From assembly GCF_000021945.1 (NCBI RefSeq), contig NC_011831.1, positions 4,539,353 to 4,603,352 of the forward strand: a DNA stretch of 64,000 nt, read 5' to 3'. The position numbers were made by a program, and so were the translations under genes. The notes beneath the pieces were generated by a model. The model saw only the letters and a program-made list of their open reading frames with translations, had not been told where the DNA came from and ran no database searches. The DNA comes from Chloroflexus aggregans DSM 9485 (GTDB lineage: Bacteria > Chloroflexota > Chloroflexia > Chloroflexales > Chloroflexaceae). This document shows, one piece after another, positions 62,606 to 64,000 of this stretch; position 1 is the stretch's first letter; every line of letters begins with the position of its first letter.

Positions 62606-64000
62606 CTACTGCAAGCTCGTCACCAGCCCGGCATATTTATCGGTCAGTATGCGGGCGTGCTCTTCGCTACCACCTTCAGCAATGACGTGAAAAAATGGTC
62701 CATCGGGGTCGGGTAAAATAAGGACCCATTCTTGTCCCAATTCAATTTTGATTCCGTCAATCTGTTCGCCGTGTCGTTCGTGGTATTGTTGATTGAGAAT
62801 ACGCATCACTTTGCCTTTGCTTTCCCAGCGACACGGCACACGGGTTTGCCAAATATAGTATGGTGGGAGATCGGCCAGAACCTCACTCAGAGTTGTTTGA
62901 TTGAGCGTGAGCAGTTCCATCAACCGTGCAATTGCAAACATGCCGTCGGCGACGGGGTAGAAATGGGGGAAGATATAGTTACCGGTACCATCACCAAGGA
63001 GCAAGAGGTCAGGCCGTTCGGCAGCGAGGTTCATCAATGCGCCGAGGTTAGCGCGCGTGCGAATGATACTTCCGCCATACCGTGCGGCAATCTGTTCAAA
63101 GGCACGGGGTGCTGTCACCGGGACGGCAACGATCCCACCACCGTGTGCGCGCATCGAGAGCGCCGTCATGGCGGCCAACGTACGGAGTGGATGCAAACGT
63201 TGACCACGATCATCGATGAGAAAAATCTTCTCGCCGCCGGGATCAAGACGGACCCCGAACTGTGCGCCAACCACCGGCGTGATTTTGGTCAATCGCGTCA
63301 TTGCGGCCTCAAACTCTGCACCGGTCTGAAACACCATCCGTTCATCGAGATAGACGTTCAGTTCGACGGCATCGGCCTGCATCCGACGCAGAATCTCGGT
63401 CATGACCGTACTGGTACTGGTATTCGCGTAATCGATCACGATCGGAAATCCCTTGCCAAAGGCAGCATTTTGGCCAAGGGCTTTCATAAACGCGGCTCGG
63501 TACGTCTCTTCTACATCTTCGCCGTAGAAAATGCGGCCGATTTCATCAAGATAGGCACGTCGGTAATCTTCCCGGAAGAACGTACTCTCGATTTTACGCT
63601 CGGTCGTACTATTGATGTCCAGTCCGAGATGATTAAAGAATTTGATCTCGGCAACCCGGTTATCAAACGGTGAGATTCGGACATGGACACCGCCGGCGGC
63701 GCCAATCGCATGGGTATAGTAGCGGGCTAATGGGATTGGTACATTGCGCAGATCGCAGACATTCACCCCCGCCGAAGGCAAACCGGCAATAATTGCACGC
63801 TTCAGCATGCGAGGGGTAAAATGAGCATCGCGGTTAATCGTCACCGTAGTGCCACGCGGTAGCGTCGCACCGTAAGCTGCACCGAGCCGGGCACACATTT
63901 CAGGCGTAATCTCGATATTAACTAAACCGGTAATCCCATAGCGGCCAAACAGCACGCGGCGCCCTTGGCTCCCCCAAATGATACTTGACGTAACAGTTGC
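62606..64000 (-). CDS. Phosphomutase-like C-terminal part of a sugar nucleotidyltransferase fusion, 5' end beyond window
   Basis: The frame is open through the window edge at 64000, and no start is seen; a GTG at 63955 is internal. The first visible residues (ATVTSSIIWGSQ) look like the end of a left-handed beta-helix, as in mannose-1-phosphate guanylyltransferases with a fused phosphoglucomutase/phosphomannomutase domain. The mutase part (from LFGRYGITG) is degenerate. The Ser loop reads VRISPFDN, where TASHNP is usual; the metal loop is LDPGGEK for DGDGDR; and the sugar-binding region is LGDGTGNYIF. Only about 465 of an expected 830 residues are in view. Confidence 0.8.
   Translation of the reverse strand, partial: ATVTSSIIWGSQGRRVLFGRYGITGLVNIEITPEMCARLGAAYGATLPRGTTVTINRDAHFTPRMLKRAIIAGLPSAGVNVCDLRNVPIPLARYYTHAIGAAGGVHVRISPFDNRVAEIKFFNHLGLDINSTTERKIESTFFREDYRRAYLDEIGRIFYGEDVEETYRAAFMKALGQNAAFGKGFPIVIDYANTSTSTVMTEILRRMQADAVELNVYLDERMVFQTGAEFEAAMTRLTKITPVVGAQFGVRLDPGGEKIFLIDDRGQRLHPLRTLAAMTALSMRAHGGGIVAVPVTAPRAFEQIAARYGGSIIRTRANLGALMNLAAERPDLLLLGDGTGNYIFPHFYPVADGMFAIARLMELLTLNQTTLSEVLADLPPYYIWQTRVPCRWESKGKVMRILNQQYHERHGEQIDGIKIELGQEWVLILPDPDGPFFHVIAEGGSEEHARILTDKYAGLVTSLQ

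Overview
The window is 64 kb of bacterial chromosome carrying mostly housekeeping genes and several signalling modules. I see no rRNA, tRNA, CRISPR array, prophage or insertion sequence. My best guess is a filamentous anoxygenic phototroph of the Chloroflexus group (phylum Chloroflexota). This rests on protein style (several Ser/Thr kinases with propeller or TPR sensors, a DUF5667-type anti-sigma factor, tandem BMP lipoproteins, a fused sugar-nucleotidyltransferase/phosphomutase) and moderate GC, not on a marker gene. No photosynthesis gene lies in the window.

Layout. 0-2 kb: end of a membrane protein gene and tgt (-). 1.9-13.8 kb: a run of nine + strand genes with gaps of 50 bp or less. It holds an FGGY kinase, a Ser/Thr kinase with an eight-bladed propeller, a PP2C phosphatase, a vWA protein, a zinc-ribbon FHA protein, an 81-aa unknown, a HutG-like ureohydrolase, an MFS transporter and a 996-aa membrane protein. 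The kinase and phosphatase tails carry repeated TRQI-type motifs that fit the pT+3 rule for FHA ligands, so this looks like a self-contained phospho-threonine circuit. 14-18 kb: gltA and eno converge on an exceptional 13-bp minisatellite of 50 units with no length variation, preceded by four short perfect hairpins. 18-30 kb: DMT transporter, mfd, a zinc-ribbon protein, then DedA, a degenerate histidine kinase, NUDIX, TrmB-like and YkgJ genes, lrgAB and der.

30-42 kb: glgX, a LOV-domain hybrid histidine kinase (blue-light sensor), a DJ-1 family protein, a double vWA membrane protein, and an SF1 helicase with an N-terminal RelE/ParE-like domain. 42.5-45.5 kb: an ECF sigma factor, its putative anti-sigma factor with a Pro/Thr and Asp-rich tail, and a secreted protein made of 93-bp repeats with an Asp/His-rich tail. 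45.6-50 kb: a lipoprotein made of two near-identical BMP domains (a 999-bp duplication), divergent from a pair of SPFH proteins.

50-57 kb: an orphan Phd/YefM antitoxin with an operator-like palindrome, Hsp20, E1 alpha and beta of a 2-oxo acid dehydrogenase, mutS and ribF. 57.5-64 kb (-): 3-hydroxybutyrate-type SDR, adk, a Ser/Thr kinase with TPRs, a lamin-tail domain protein, and the C-terminal part of a guanylyltransferase/phosphomutase fusion that runs off the right edge.

Starts were chosen by Shine-Dalgarno sequences and family N-termini. Family assignments come from reading motifs by eye; no database search was possible.
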